A DNA stretch of 64,000 nucleotides from Propionibacterium australiense (GTDB lineage: Bacteria; Actinomycetota; Actinomycetes; Propionibacteriales; Propionibacteriaceae), in the NCBI RefSeq assembly GCF_003666605.1, contig NZ_RCIV01000013.1, forward strand, positions 1-64,000. The letters run 5' to 3'. Numbering within the stretch: position 1 is the stretch's first letter; each line of letters opens with the position of its first letter. Both the position numbers and the translations under genes were made by a program. The notes beneath the pieces are model-generated. The model made no database searches. It was not told the DNA's origin and saw only the letters and a list, made by a program, of their open reading frames with translations. Below, one piece after another: positions 13,430-22,126 of this stretch.

Positions 13430-14308
13430 TCAGCTGGACGGAGGCTGTTGGCTGGCCCGCACCTTGCCCTTGCCGTGCCGCACCATGATCCGGTAGGCCG
13501 GTTTGCGGGCCCATGTCGGGACGAGGCGGTAGCCGCCGCGCACGACGATGTTGCGCAGCCCCTGACTCCGGGTGACGAAACCCGATGCCATGAAGGCCCG
13601 CTGCAGCTCGATCTCGCTGCGCAGCATCTCCTCGCCGCCGCGGCGCTGGTAGGCGCCGGCGCCGACCCGGTAGAGCACCAGGGGCTCGGCCAGGTTCGCC
13701 ACCCGGGACCCCGTCTGCAGCATGCGGACGAACAGCCAGTAGTCCTCCATCTTGGCGAGCCTGCGGTAGCCGCCGGCGCGGGCCACCGCGGCCTTGCGGT
13801 AGACGACCGTCGGATGGTTGAACGGGTCCCGGAAACGCGCCATCTCGGTGATCTTCTCCGCCGTGGTGGGCAGCACCCGCACCACGCCCCTCGGGCCCGA
13901 CTCGGTCTCGAACTCCTGGATCGCCGCGCCCAGCAGGTCGAGCGGCTCGCCCCCGTCCCCCACGATGACCGGGATCTGGGTGGCGAAGCGGTGGGGCAGC
14001 GAGATGTCGTCGGCGTCGGCGCGCGCGACGATCTCGTAGCGGCAGGCCTTGAGCCCTTCGACGAGGGCGTCGGCCAGGCCACGGTTGTGACCGATGCGCA
14101 CGACGGTGACCGGCACGCCGCCGACCGCCGAGCCATCGATGGCGGCGTCGAGGACCGTCTCGATCTCGTCACTGACCTCGCCATCGCGGACGATGACGAT
14201 CTCGTCCGGCTTGAGGCTCTGGTCGATGCTCACCGAACGCAGCGCACGGGCGAAGAACGCCGGGTCGTCGCCGGCGTAGACGGGCAGCAGGACGCTGAAG
14301 GCCGTCAT
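13430..14308 (-). CDS. Family-2 glycosyltransferase
   Basis: A 292-residue GT2 enzyme opening with F-S-V-L-L-P-V-Y. It carries the metal motif A-R-A-D-A-D-D-I-S-L-P-x-R-F and a P-F-N-H-P-T-V-V-Y-R motif found in enzymes that add rhamnose or galactose to surface glycans. The frame is open to 14539, but the ATG at 14308 overlaps the upstream glycosyltransferase stop by four bases (ATGA) and begins at the conserved strand, so I chose it. It converges with wzt. The acceptor and donor are unknown; the rml and glf genes make dTDP-rhamnose and UDP-Galf the likely donors available. Confidence 0.82.
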   Translation of the reverse strand: MTAFSVLLPVYAGDDPAFFARALRSVSIDQSLKPDEIVIVRDGEVSDEIETVLDAAIDGSAVGGVPVTVVRIGHNRGLADALVEGLKACRYEIVARADADDISLPHRFATQIPVIVGDGGEPLDLLGAAIQEFETESGPRGVVRVLPTTAEKITEMARFRDPFNHPTVVYRKAAVARAGGYRRLAKMEDYWLFVRMLQTGSRVANLAEPLVLYRVGAGAYQRRGGEEMLRSEIELQRAFMASGFVTRSQGLRNIVVRGGYRLVPTWARKPAYRIMVRHGKGKVRASQQPPSS

Positions 14309-15279
14309 CGGTCCCCCTCGACGGCGAGGACGTCGGCCTCGGCGGGGGTGCCGGCCAGTACCTGGGCGTTGCTGCGCGGCCCGTGGCGCAGCCCGTCGCG
14401 CAGCCCGGCCCGCAGCCCCTTGCGCAGGGTGGCGCGGTCGGGGGAGGCCTTGAAGGTCGAGGCCCAGCGGCGGAGCGTCGAGCCGCCGTAGAGCAGGCGT
14501 TCCCAGCCGGCCAGGGCCGGTGACCGGGTGAACATCCACACCTTGTTCCGCACCTCCTGGTAGAACCGCGGGCCCGGGTCGGCGCTCGTGTCACCGAATC
14601 TCTTCGTCAGGTGCTGGACGCGGCTGGCCGGGACGTACAGGCCCTCGCGGAAGCGCAGCAGGCGCGTCGTGTACTCGAAGTCGTCGTTCCACAGGAAGTA
14701 GTCGCTGATCGGCAGGCCCTCGGCCCGGATCGCCTGGGCGTCGATGAGGATCGAGACGAACGAGGCGGAACGGATCTGGCGGCAACCCGCACGTGCGGCA
14801 TCGCGCCGGTGCTCCCGGCTCGCGCCGAGTCGGCTGCGCGGCGTGTTCATCGGGTGCTCGCGGCCGTCGTGCCAGTCGGCGCGGCTGGCCAGGACCGCCG
14901 GAGGCCGCGGGTAGCGGTCACGGACGTTCAGGAGTGCCTGCAGGGCCCCGGGGCTCGGGACGGTGTCGTCGTCCATGATCCACACCAGGTCTGCGTCGTG
15001 ACGGTTGCAGGCCACGGCGATGCCGGCGGCGAAGCCTCCGGCACCACCGGTGTTCCTCGCCATGGTGACGACCTCGGTGACCGCAGGGTGCTCGGCCGCG
15101 ACGCGTGGCGACTCGTCAGTGGAGGCGTTGTCGACGACGACCAGCGCCTCGGGCGGGCGCGTCTGCATGCCCAGACCGTCGAGACAGTGGCCGAGGAGTT
15201 CGGCGCGGTTCCACGCCACGACGACGGCGACGACCCGGGATGCTCGGGGGCCGCCGTTGGGGGTGTGGAGATCAGCCAT
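14305..15279 (-). CDS. GlfT1-like galactofuranosyl/rhamnosyltransferase (GT2)
   Basis: A 324-residue GT2 enzyme. It contains the N-T-G-G-A-G-G-F-A-A-G motif and the W-I-M-D-D-D-T-V-P metal motif that mark the GlfT1/rhamnosyltransferase branch. F-L-W-N-D-D-F-E-Y-x-x-R provides the catalytic acid/base region. In mycobacteria GlfT1 adds the first galactofuranose residues onto the rhamnosyl-GlcNAc linker before GlfT2 takes over. The presence of glf, glfT2, wzm, wzt and rml genes around it supports that role here, but an ordinary rhamnosyltransferase remains possible. Divergent from the LGFP-repeat gene and coupled to the downstream GT2 by ATGA. Confidence 0.8.
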   Translation of the reverse strand: MADLHTPNGGPRASRVVAVVVAWNRAELLGHCLDGLGMQTRPPEALVVVDNASTDESPRVAAEHPAVTEVVTMARNTGGAGGFAAGIAVACNRHDADLVWIMDDDTVPSPGALQALLNVRDRYPRPPAVLASRADWHDGREHPMNTPRSRLGASREHRRDAARAGCRQIRSASFVSILIDAQAIRAEGLPISDYFLWNDDFEYTTRLLRFREGLYVPASRVQHLTKRFGDTSADPGPRFYQEVRNKVWMFTRSPALAGWERLLYGGSTLRRWASTFKASPDRATLRKGLRAGLRDGLRHGPRSNAQVLAGTPAEADVLAVEGDR

Positions 15280-15589
15280 GGCACAAGGTTATCCGGCCGC
15301 GGTGACTCTGTGCCCAGGGCGTGCCGGGCAACGAAGACTCAGCAGATTCTCAGGATTTCCGCACGTTGCGCGGGGCAATTTCTCAGATGATTCTCAGAAA
15401 AATCCCCTAACCTTTATCAGCCCCCTCCGATGTCGAAAGGCTCCGGCCGGCAGCACGTCACTGAGTGAACAGTTCACGACGTCTGCTTCGCCGGCGCCTC
15501 TCGGATAGCCGCCCCGTCCCGCCGGGCAGTCCACTGGGGACGATCTGGGCGGCCAGCAAGAAAACCCATGAGAGAGGACACGAACCCCG
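15280..15589. other. Intergenic region between the GlfT1-like gene and the LGFP-repeat gene
   Basis: This 310-bp divergent intergenic stretch has no supported gene. It holds three copies of TTCTCAG (listed separately) and an A/T-richer part around 15395-15415 that could contain the promoter. GAGAGAGG, about a dozen bases before the LGFP start, is the likely ribosome site. I see no RNA gene. Confidence 0.6.
15346..15397. promoter_or_regulatory. Three helically phased TTCTCAG repeats (probable regulator site)
   Basis: Identical heptamers TTCTCAG occur at 15347-15353, 15380-15386 and 15391-15397. Start-to-start distances are 33 and 11 bases, i.e. three turns and one turn of the helix. A direct repeat with 11-base spacing is how OmpR/PhoP-type response regulators bind. 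The site lies between two divergent surface genes. Confidence 0.5.
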
Positions 15590-16693
15590 ATGACGAACCA
15601 CCGCGCGCTGTTCCATGCGCCATCACGCTGGCGCCTGGCCGTGCTCGCCTCGGCGCTGCTCATGCTGGTCGGCCTGATCCAGCTGGTCCCCACCAGCCAG
15701 GCGGCTGCTGCCTCCGAGATCAGCGCGAAATACGAGTCCTATGGCGGCGCCTCCAGTCGTCTGGGCAAGCCCACCGGTAAGGAGGTCTGCGGGCTGAGCA
15801 GGGGCGGCTGCTACCAGAACTTCCAGGGCGGGGCCATCATCTGGTCCGAGAAGACCGGAGCCCACATCAGCGTCGGATCGATCCGGGGCAAGTGGGTTGA
15901 GATGAATTCCTACAAGAGTTTCCTCGGTTACCCCACGACCGATGAGATCTGCGGACTCAAGAACGGCGGCTGCTACCAGGGTTTCGAGGGCGGTCAGGTG
16001 CACTGGTCGCCGGCGACCGGCTCCCATGCCACATCGGGGGAGATCGCCGAGAGGTGGACTGCCGGCGGCGCCGAGAACGATGCTCTCGGCTATCCCACCG
16101 GCGACGAGGTGTGCGGGCTCTGGAACAACGCCTGCTCCCAGAGCTTCCAGGGCGGGACCGTCTACTGGTCCGAGCTCACCGGTGCCCATGCGATCTATGA
16201 CGGCGTCATCGGCGACGTGTGGAAGCAGGTCGAGGAGATCACCGGCTACCTCGACTACCCGGTCGGCGAGCAGTTCTGCGGCATGCGCGACGGGGGCTGT
16301 GTCCAGTCCTTCTATTACGGCGTCATCATCGGGACCCCCAGCACCGGGACCCATGCCGTCGGCCGTGAGATCTTCCCGCGCTGGCAAGAACGCGGGGCCG
16401 TTGAGGGCCCCTTCGGCTACCCGGTCTCCGGTATGGAGGCCGTTCCGGGGGCGATCGTCCAGTACTTCGAGGGCGGGGCGATCTACGGCTCCTACCAGCA
16501 CCGCGAGTACTGGGCCATCGTCGAGGGCGCCATCTACCGGACCTGGCGTGACGCCGGCGCCGTGAACGGGGACTACGGCGCACCGCTTCGCGATGCGAAG
16601 TGTGACGCGGAGGACACCTGCACGCAGGCCTTCGAGCACGGGACCATCACCCAGCACGCCGACGGAACGACCGAGGGCACGGTGACCCCCTGA
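15590..16693 (+). CDS. Secreted LGFP-repeat cell-wall protein
   Basis: A 367-residue exported protein. Residues 1-38 form a signal peptide: basic start, hydrophobic core L-A-V-L-A-S-A-L-L-M-L-V-G-L, cleavage near S-Q-A-A-A-A. The rest consists of about six repeats of roughly 53 residues. Each has an L-G-x-P-T-x-x-E-x-C-G-L core, a C-x-Q-x-F-x-G-G-x-I/V-x-W strand and a T-G-A-H-x-x-x-G-x-I end, the LGFP pattern. Most repeats carry a pair of Cys residues about 8 apart, which would form a disulfide. LGFP proteins are thought to anchor to the wall polysaccharide in corynebacteria, which fits the position beside the galactan genes. There is no catalytic domain. Confidence 0.88.
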   Translation: MTNHRALFHAPSRWRLAVLASALLMLVGLIQLVPTSQAAAASEISAKYESYGGASSRLGKPTGKEVCGLSRGGCYQNFQGGAIIWSEKTGAHISVGSIRGKWVEMNSYKSFLGYPTTDEICGLKNGGCYQGFEGGQVHWSPATGSHATSGEIAERWTAGGAENDALGYPTGDEVCGLWNNACSQSFQGGTVYWSELTGAHAIYDGVIGDVWKQVEEITGYLDYPVGEQFCGMRDGGCVQSFYYGVIIGTPSTGTHAVGREIFPRWQERGAVEGPFGYPVSGMEAVPGAIVQYFEGGAIYGSYQHREYWAIVEGAIYRTWRDAGAVNGDYGAPLRDAKCDAEDTCTQAFEHGTITQHADGTTEGTVTP

Positions 16694-16742
16694 CGCCCTA
16701 AGATGCTGAGCCGCTCCGCCGGTGTGAGTGGGGCGGGGACGT

Positions 16743-16796
16743 GACGCCTGGTGCTGTGGGCCCGCGATCATGATCGGGTACACAGCATCAGGCGTC
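16743..16796. terminator. Bidirectional terminator between the LGFP-repeat and PlsC-like genes
   Basis: A long inverted repeat pairs 16743-16758 with 16781-16796 (15 of 16 bases match). The 22-base loop contains a second small hairpin (CCCG...CGGG around GATCATGATC). The right arm includes the last codons and stop of the leftward acyltransferase gene. Two converging genes end here, so one structure probably stops both. Confidence 0.75.
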
Positions 16797-17558
16797 CTTC
16801 TTCTGGTCCTTCTCCTGCGTGGTGCGGGCCCGCTCGATGGCCGCCAGGTGCATCATCTCGGCCTGGGTCGGCATGCCGTAGGCCCTCGCCACCCCGTCGT
16901 GCATCTCGATGATCTTGCGGCGCACCCGCTCGGAGAACTCGTGGGCGATCTCGCCCGGCTCGGCGGTCATCGGGGCGCCGTAGACGACGTGCACGTCGGG
17001 ACGGCCGGGCAGCCAACGTTTCTCGGTGGGTGGCCACGCCGCCCACGATCCCACGAGCGCGACCGGCACGATCGGCACGTTGTGGGCGATCGCCAGGGCC
17101 GCCGTGCCCGGCTTGAAACGCCCCATGCCGCCGGTGCGCGAACGGGTGCCCTCGGGGAAGATGAGCAGTGAGACGCCCGCGTCGAGCAGTTCACCGGCCA
17201 TGCCCCGGTGGTTCTTGCCCTTGCTGCGCGTGCGGTCGACGGGGAACGCGTTCATGAGCAGGTGGGTGCCCATGGCGGTGTACCACTTGTCGAAGAAGTA
17301 GTCCGCCGCCGCCCCGGTGGCCAGCTCCTTGGTGAGCCGGTTCGGCATCGTCAGCATGATGAGCGGGCCGTCCAGGTGGCCGGAGTGGTTGGGTGTGACG
17401 AGAAACGGTGCCCGCAGCCCGTCGAGGTGCTCCTTGCCGTGCACGTGCAGCTTGACGGCGCGGTTGAGCACGGGCTTGATGAGGCCGAAGCGCACCGAGT
17501 CGCGGGCGATGGCCGCCACCGTCGACTTGTACAGGCGCGGGTTGCGTCCGAAATCCAT
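16788..17558 (-). CDS. 1-acyl-sn-glycerol-3-phosphate acyltransferase (PlsC family)
   Basis: A 256-residue membrane-associated acyltransferase. The catalytic HX4D motif is N-H-S-G-H-L-D-G, followed by the substrate motif F-P-E-G-T-R-S-R and later P-I-V-P-V-A-L-V-G. The C-terminus is lysine-rich. It would add the second acyl chain in phosphatidic acid synthesis, though some relatives in actinobacteria acylate glycolipids. It starts one base inside the stop of the upstream SDR gene, so the two are one transcript. Its 3' end forms the arm of the bidirectional terminator. Confidence 0.88.
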   Translation of the reverse strand: MDFGRNPRLYKSTVAAIARDSVRFGLIKPVLNRAVKLHVHGKEHLDGLRAPFLVTPNHSGHLDGPLIMLTMPNRLTKELATGAAADYFFDKWYTAMGTHLLMNAFPVDRTRSKGKNHRGMAGELLDAGVSLLIFPEGTRSRTGGMGRFKPGTAALAIAHNVPIVPVALVGSWAAWPPTEKRWLPGRPDVHVVYGAPMTAEPGEIAHEFSERVRRKIIEMHDGVARAYGMPTQAEMMHLAAIERARTTQEKDQKKDA

Positions 17559-18334
17559 CAGCGAGCCCCCTGCTTGTCATGGCCGCGGCGCACCCCGGCC
17601 GCCACCCGGCGGGGCAGCCAGGCCGGGCCGTGCCGCAGCACCCAGCCGGCCACCTTCCAGATGGCCTTGGGCGTGACCTGGACCCGGCCCGCGGCGACCG
17701 CTGCGAGCGCCTCGGCGGCCACCTGCCCGGGACTGGTCCAGGCCCAGCCCGGCAGGTGTGGGCGGCGCATCCCGGCGGCCGCGTGGTAGTTCGTCCGCAC
17801 CCAGCCGGGCAGGACGACAGTGGCATGCACCCCGGTGCCGGACAGGCGCCCGGCCAGGGCCTCGGTGTAGCCGATCACCCAGCGCTTGGTCGCCGAGTAG
17901 ACGTCGGCGTCGATGAGGGCATTGATCGAGGAGACGTTGACGATCTCGCCTGCCCCGCGGCCGGTCATCTGGCGTCCGGCCGCGCCGGACAGCACGAGCA
18001 CCGCCAGCGCCATCGCGTTGAGCGCGTCCACCTGGCCCGACCAGTCCGCGCCGAGCAGATCGGTGTGCGCCGCGAATCCGGCGTTGTTGACGAGGGTGGC
18101 GATCTCGTGGGATTCGATGAAGGACTCGACCGAACGGATGCCGTCCAGGCTGGTCAGGTCCGCTGAGAGGGTCTCGACGGTCACCCGGTGCCGGCCCCGC
18201 AGCTGCCGTGCCGCCGCCTCGAGCCGCGCGGTGTCGCGGGCCACGAGCACCAGGTCGTCACCGCGGGCGGCCAGGGCGTCGGCGAACGCCAGCCCGATGC
18301 CACTGCTTCCCCCGGTGACGAGTGCGGTAGACAT
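17558..18334 (-). CDS. Short-chain dehydrogenase/reductase
   Basis: A 258-residue classical SDR. The cofactor motif T-G-G-S-S-G-I-G lies at about residues 7-14, N-N-A-G is near residue 86, and the catalytic triad is S-S-I-N-A-L plus Y-S-A-T-K. An ATG at 18334 begins directly at the Rossmann strand; a TTG nine bases further upstream is less likely. The long hydrophobic C-terminal half resembles membrane-associated SDRs acting on lipids. Overlap with the acyltransferase suggests a shared lipid pathway, but the substrate cannot be named from sequence. Confidence 0.85.
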   Translation of the reverse strand: MSTALVTGGSSGIGLAFADALAARGDDLVLVARDTARLEAAARQLRGRHRVTVETLSADLTSLDGIRSVESFIESHEIATLVNNAGFAAHTDLLGADWSGQVDALNAMALAVLVLSGAAGRQMTGRGAGEIVNVSSINALIDADVYSATKRWVIGYTEALAGRLSGTGVHATVVLPGWVRTNYHAAAGMRRPHLPGWAWTSPGQVAAEALAAVAAGRVQVTPKAIWKVAGWVLRHGPAWLPRRVAAGVRRGHDKQGAR

Positions 18335-18461
18335 GGCAGCCAATCTAGTCGGTCCCCGGCATCGGCTCCACCGGTGCGCACCATGCGGTCGGATCCGCGT
18401 GTGGCGCCGTGATGAGCGGTGATGCGTCGCCGAGCCGGGGAAGAGGATCTGAGGGGTGAAC

Positions 18462-18501
18462 GTGCCGGGGCCGGCGGGCAGGCGCCCGCCGGCCCCGGCA
18501 C
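18462..18501 (-). terminator. Strong terminator of the pta-ackA operon
   Basis: A perfect 18-bp inverted repeat pairs 18462-18479 with 18484-18501 across a four-base loop (AGGC). It lies 19 nt after the ackA stop on the minus strand. There is no U tract, as is common for actinobacterial terminators. Confidence 0.85.
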
Positions 18502-18520
18502 ACAGGTGAGGCGGGCCTGC

Positions 18521-19711
18521 TCAGCCGGCCAGCAGGCTCGCGGCCTGTTGTGCCATGGCGAGCTCCTCGTTGGTGCCGATGACGAGCACCTTGACCGCCG
18601 AGTCGGGGGCCGAGATGAGGTGCGGGGCCTTGTCGCGTTCGCTGTTCAGCTTCTCGTCGAGGACGACGCCGAGGCCGGCCAGCTTGTCGCAGACCAGCTT
18701 GCGCACGAACGACGAGTTCTCGCCGATGCCGGCGGTGAAGGTGATCGCGTCGAGACCGCCGAGCAGGGCCGCATAGCCGCCGATGTAGAACGCCAGCCGG
18801 TGGGCGTACACGTTCATGGCATTGATCGTGTCCGCGTCGCCGGCCTCGAACTGGGCCTCGGCGTCACGCATGTCGGTGACGCCCGACATGCCGAGCATGC
18901 CCGAGTTCTTGTTGAGCTCGGCGTCGATCCGGTCGACGTCCCAGCCCTCGGCGCGGTGCAGATAGGCGAAGATGCCCGGGTCGATGTCGCCCGAGCGGGT
19001 GCCCATGACCAGACCGGCCAGCGGCGTCAGGCCCATCGAGGTCTCGATGGCCCGGCCGCCCTTGACGGCCGAGATCGAGGCGCCGTTGCCGAGGTGGCAG
19101 ACGATCTGGCGCAGCGAGCCCGCGTCGGCGTCCAGCACGCCCGGCACCAGGCCGGCGATGTACTGGTGGCTGGTGCCGTGGAAGCCGTACTTGCGGATCG
19201 AGTGCTTCTTCGCCAGCTCGCGGTTGATGGCGTAGGTGTAGGCCTCGTCCGGCAAGTTGACGAAGAACGCGGTGTCGAAGATGCCGACGTGCGGCACGTT
19301 CGGCAGCAACTCGAGGGCGGCCCGGACACCCTTGATACCGGCGGGGTTGTGCAGCGGGGCCAGCGGGACGAGTTCCTCGAGGGTGGCCAGCACCTCGTCG
19401 TCGATGACCGTCGGCGCCGCGAACCGGTCCCCGCCGTGCACCGTGCGGTGGGCGACGGCCGCGACGTCGTCGAGGGACGGGCCGTGCTCGGAGAACATCG
19501 TGAAGACGACCTCGAGGGCCACCGTGTGGTCGGGCAGTTTCGGGGTGACGGAGAACTCCTCGTCGCCGAGCTCGTGGGTGACGATGCCGTCATTCGCGTC
19601 GCCGATGCGCTCCACCAGCCCCTTGGCCAGCACGGCCTCAGACTCGGGGTCGATGAGCTGGTACTTCAGGGAGCTGGAACCGCAGTTCAGCACCAGGATT
19701 GGCTTGGCCAT
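18521..19711 (-). CDS. ackA: Acetate kinase
   Basis: A 396-residue ASKHA kinase converting acetyl phosphate and ADP to acetate and ATP. Motifs include the start I-L-V-L-N-C-G-S-S-S-L-K-Y, V-A-H-R-T-V-H-G-G-D, F-D-T-A-F-F, Y-G-F-H-G-T-S-H with the catalytic region, H-L-G-N-G-A-S-I and F-T-A-G-I-G-E-N. Length is standard. It lies 24 nt after pta, giving the usual Pta-AckA pair for acetate production with substrate-level ATP. A strong hairpin follows the stop. Confidence 0.97.
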   Translation of the reverse strand: MAKPILVLNCGSSSLKYQLIDPESEAVLAKGLVERIGDANDGIVTHELGDEEFSVTPKLPDHTVALEVVFTMFSEHGPSLDDVAAVAHRTVHGGDRFAAPTVIDDEVLATLEELVPLAPLHNPAGIKGVRAALELLPNVPHVGIFDTAFFVNLPDEAYTYAINRELAKKHSIRKYGFHGTSHQYIAGLVPGVLDADAGSLRQIVCHLGNGASISAVKGGRAIETSMGLTPLAGLVMGTRSGDIDPGIFAYLHRAEGWDVDRIDAELNKNSGMLGMSGVTDMRDAEAQFEAGDADTINAMNVYAHRLAFYIGGYAALLGGLDAITFTAGIGENSSFVRKLVCDKLAGLGVVLDEKLNSERDKAPHLISAPDSAVKVLVIGTNEELAMAQQAASLLAG

Positions 19712-19735
19712 TTCTCTCCTTGTCAGGTCCGGGTC

Positions 19736-21298
19736 TCAGGCGAGCGGGCCGCTCGTGCCCTGGGCCTGGATGGCGGTCATGATGATGGTGTTGACGATGT
19801 CGTCGACGAGGGCGCCGCGCGACAGGTCGTTGACGGGGCGGCGCAGGCCCTGCAGCAGCGGGCCGATGGCCACGGCGCCCGCGGTGCGCTGGCAGATCTT
19901 GTAGCCGATGTTGCCGGCCTCGAGGTCGGGGAACACGAACACGGTCGCATGGCCGGCCACCTCGGAGTCGGGCATCTTCTTCTTGCCGACGACCGGGTCG
20001 ATGGCGGCGTCGAACTGGATCGGGCCGGCGATCTTCTCGTCGGGGACGCGCGAGATGGCGTCCTCGTAGCCGGCGCGGACCCGGTCGACGTCCGGGCCGC
20101 TGCCGGAGGTGCCTGTGGAGTAGGTCAGCATGGCGACCTTCGGGTCGATGTTGAACATGCGGGCGGTCTCGGCGCTGGCCACGGCGATGTCGGCGAGCTG
20201 GGCCGGTTCCGGGTTCGGGGTGACGGCGCAGTCGGCGAACAGCAGCACGCGGTCCTTGAGGCTCATGAGGAAGGCGCCCGAGACGGTCTTCATGCCCGGG
20301 TTCGTCTTGATGAGCTGCAGGGCCGGGCGGATCGTGTTGGCCGTGGTGTGGTTGGCGCCCGACACGAGGCCGTCGGCGCCACCCATGTAGACCATCATCG
20401 TGCCGAAGTAGGCGCCGTCGGTCATGGTCTCGCGGGCCTGCTCGATGGTGACGCCCTTCTTGGCGCGCAGCTCGGCGAACTTGGCGGCGTAGGTCTCGAT
20501 CCGCTCCGGGTCGTTCATCGAGACGATCTCGACGCCGTCCAGGTTGAAGCCCAGCCTGGCGGCCTCGGCCCGTACCTCGTCGGCCTCGCCGAGCAGCACG
20601 ACCTTGGCGACGCCGCGGGCCGCGACGATCGAGGCGGCCTCGAGGATGCGGGGGTCCTCGCTCTCGGGCAGCACGATGGTCTTCAGCTCGGACCTGGCCT
20701 GGGCCATGAGCTCGTAGCTGAAGCGGGCCGGGGTGCGGGTGGTGACCGGCGTCGAGGCGGCCGCGAGGACGGCCTGGAGGTCGTCGCCGAGCACGGCGGC
20801 CGGCACGCCGAGCGAGGCCAGCAGGGTGCGGGTGGCGTCGGTGTGCGAGGGGTTGGTGGCGACGATCGCCGCGACGGTGGCGCACTCGCGGGCCAGCCCG
20901 TCGAGGGCGACGCGGGCCACGCCGAGCGTGTGATCGGGACCCTGGGAGGCGTCGACGGCCAGCACGACCGGGGCGGCCAGGTCGGCGGCCAGCCGGCCGT
21001 TGAGGGCCAGCTCGGTGGGGGCGGTGACGCCGGTGTAGTCGGTGCCCACGGCGACGACGGGGCCCTTGGCGGCGAGGGCCTCGAAACGTTCGATGATGCC
21101 GGCCTCGGCCTCATCGGTGTTCGCGGCGAACTCGTCGAAGGAGGCGCCGACGAGGCCATTGGCAGTGGCCTGCGTGGACAGCGGGTGGAAAACTGCGACG
21201 GGATCGGACTGGCGGCCCGCGGCCTCGGCGATGGCCTGAGCAACGGCGCTCAGATCGGCCTGGGCATCGGGGGACGCAACATATACACGTGTGCTCAC
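19736..21298 (-). CDS. pta: Phosphate acetyltransferase with a reduced N-terminal domain
   Basis: A 520-residue enzyme converting acetyl-CoA and phosphate to acetyl phosphate. Residues about 195-515 are a complete PTA domain, with R-S-E-L-K-T-I-V-L-P-E-S-E-D-P-R, Y-S-T-G-T-S-G-S-G and the final D-L-S-R-G-A block. The N-terminal 190 residues resemble the DTB-synthetase-like domain of long Pta (about 700 aa in E. coli). They lack its P-loop, and the middle DRTGG domain is absent. It is thus intermediate between long and short (about 330 aa) forms. The GTG at 21298 has no clear Shine-Dalgarno sequence. Cotranscribed with ackA. Confidence 0.93.
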   Translation of the reverse strand: MSTRVYVASPDAQADLSAVAQAIAEAAGRQSDPVAVFHPLSTQATANGLVGASFDEFAANTDEAEAGIIERFEALAAKGPVVAVGTDYTGVTAPTELALNGRLAADLAAPVVLAVDASQGPDHTLGVARVALDGLARECATVAAIVATNPSHTDATRTLLASLGVPAAVLGDDLQAVLAAASTPVTTRTPARFSYELMAQARSELKTIVLPESEDPRILEAASIVAARGVAKVVLLGEADEVRAEAARLGFNLDGVEIVSMNDPERIETYAAKFAELRAKKGVTIEQARETMTDGAYFGTMMVYMGGADGLVSGANHTTANTIRPALQLIKTNPGMKTVSGAFLMSLKDRVLLFADCAVTPNPEPAQLADIAVASAETARMFNIDPKVAMLTYSTGTSGSGPDVDRVRAGYEDAISRVPDEKIAGPIQFDAAIDPVVGKKKMPDSEVAGHATVFVFPDLEAGNIGYKICQRTAGAVAIGPLLQGLRRPVNDLSRGALVDDIVNTIIMTAIQAQGTSGPLA

Positions 21299-21400
21299 AG
21301 AACAAAGTTACGCCACATGGGCGGCGCTGGCCGAACGGGCGACAACATATTCGGCAGTCAACATGAAACATGTGCCATCCGGTCCTGCTCCACGACGACG

Positions 21401-22042
21401 CTAGCGGGCGGACCCGTCCGGCAGGCCGCTGCCGCGCAGCTGCCCCACGGCGACGGCGACGATCGCGCCCAGCACGACTACCGTTCCGACGGCGATGGCC
21501 GCCGCGGGCAGCGCACCGGCCAGCGCCGCCACGAGCACCCCGCCGGTCACGAGGGCGGCGGTGATCGCCCTGCGGCCTCTCACCCGCTGCACCTGGCAGA
21601 TGACCGCCAGGCCGATGAGCACGGCGGCCATGGCCCAGCCGACCAGCTGGGGCAGCTGCGGGCCACGGCCCGTGAACATGTCGATGATGCCGACGTGCAG
21701 GGCGAGCATGAGCATCGAGAGCATCACCAGGACGACGGTCCAGACCAGCCGTTCGTGTCGCCGGTCAAGGCCGGAGCGCAGCGCAATTGGCCGGGTGAGG
21801 CGGTTCCACAGCGGCACGAGCAGGAGCAGCAGGGCACTGGCCGCCAACACGACGGGCATCGCCGCGGCCGCCGCGGTGCGCGAGACCACCGAGCTGCCGT
21901 GGCGTCCCGCGGCCTGGCGGGTGACGATCCGCGCGGGCATGTCGTCCCAGGACCACAGGCTGTAACAGACCATCGCGGCCAGGCACAGCACGGTGACTGC
22001 GTAGCCGGTGACGGGGTGGACGATGCGGTGCAGGGCAGCCAT
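21401..22042 (-). CDS. Five- to six-helix membrane protein, DUF1648/SdpI-like start
   Basis: A 213-residue membrane protein of unknown function. Hydrophobic segments lie at about residues 10-30, 60-80, 98-120, 130-150 and 165-195. The first loop, W-D-D-M-P-A-R-I-V-T-R-Q-x-x-x-G, resembles the DUF1648 motif (L-P-x-x-I-x-x-H-x-x-x-x-G) that precedes SdpI-type immunity regions. AAGGAG lies seven bases before its ATG. It sits 85 nt from the sensor kinase gene on the same strand, so the two could be co-expressed, and the regulator may respond to the same envelope condition. Confidence 0.6.
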   Translation of the reverse strand: MAALHRIVHPVTGYAVTVLCLAAMVCYSLWSWDDMPARIVTRQAAGRHGSSVVSRTAAAAAMPVVLAASALLLLLVPLWNRLTRPIALRSGLDRRHERLVWTVVLVMLSMLMLALHVGIIDMFTGRGPQLPQLVGWAMAAVLIGLAVICQVQRVRGRRAITAALVTGGVLVAALAGALPAAAIAVGTVVVLGAIVAVAVGQLRGSGLPDGSAR

Positions 22043-22126
22043 GGTGCGCTCCTTCGTGGACTGCTCTCACGATGCCCGGCCGCCCACCAGCGCGTCATCG
22101 GCCATCAGGACACCGAGGCCTCCTCC

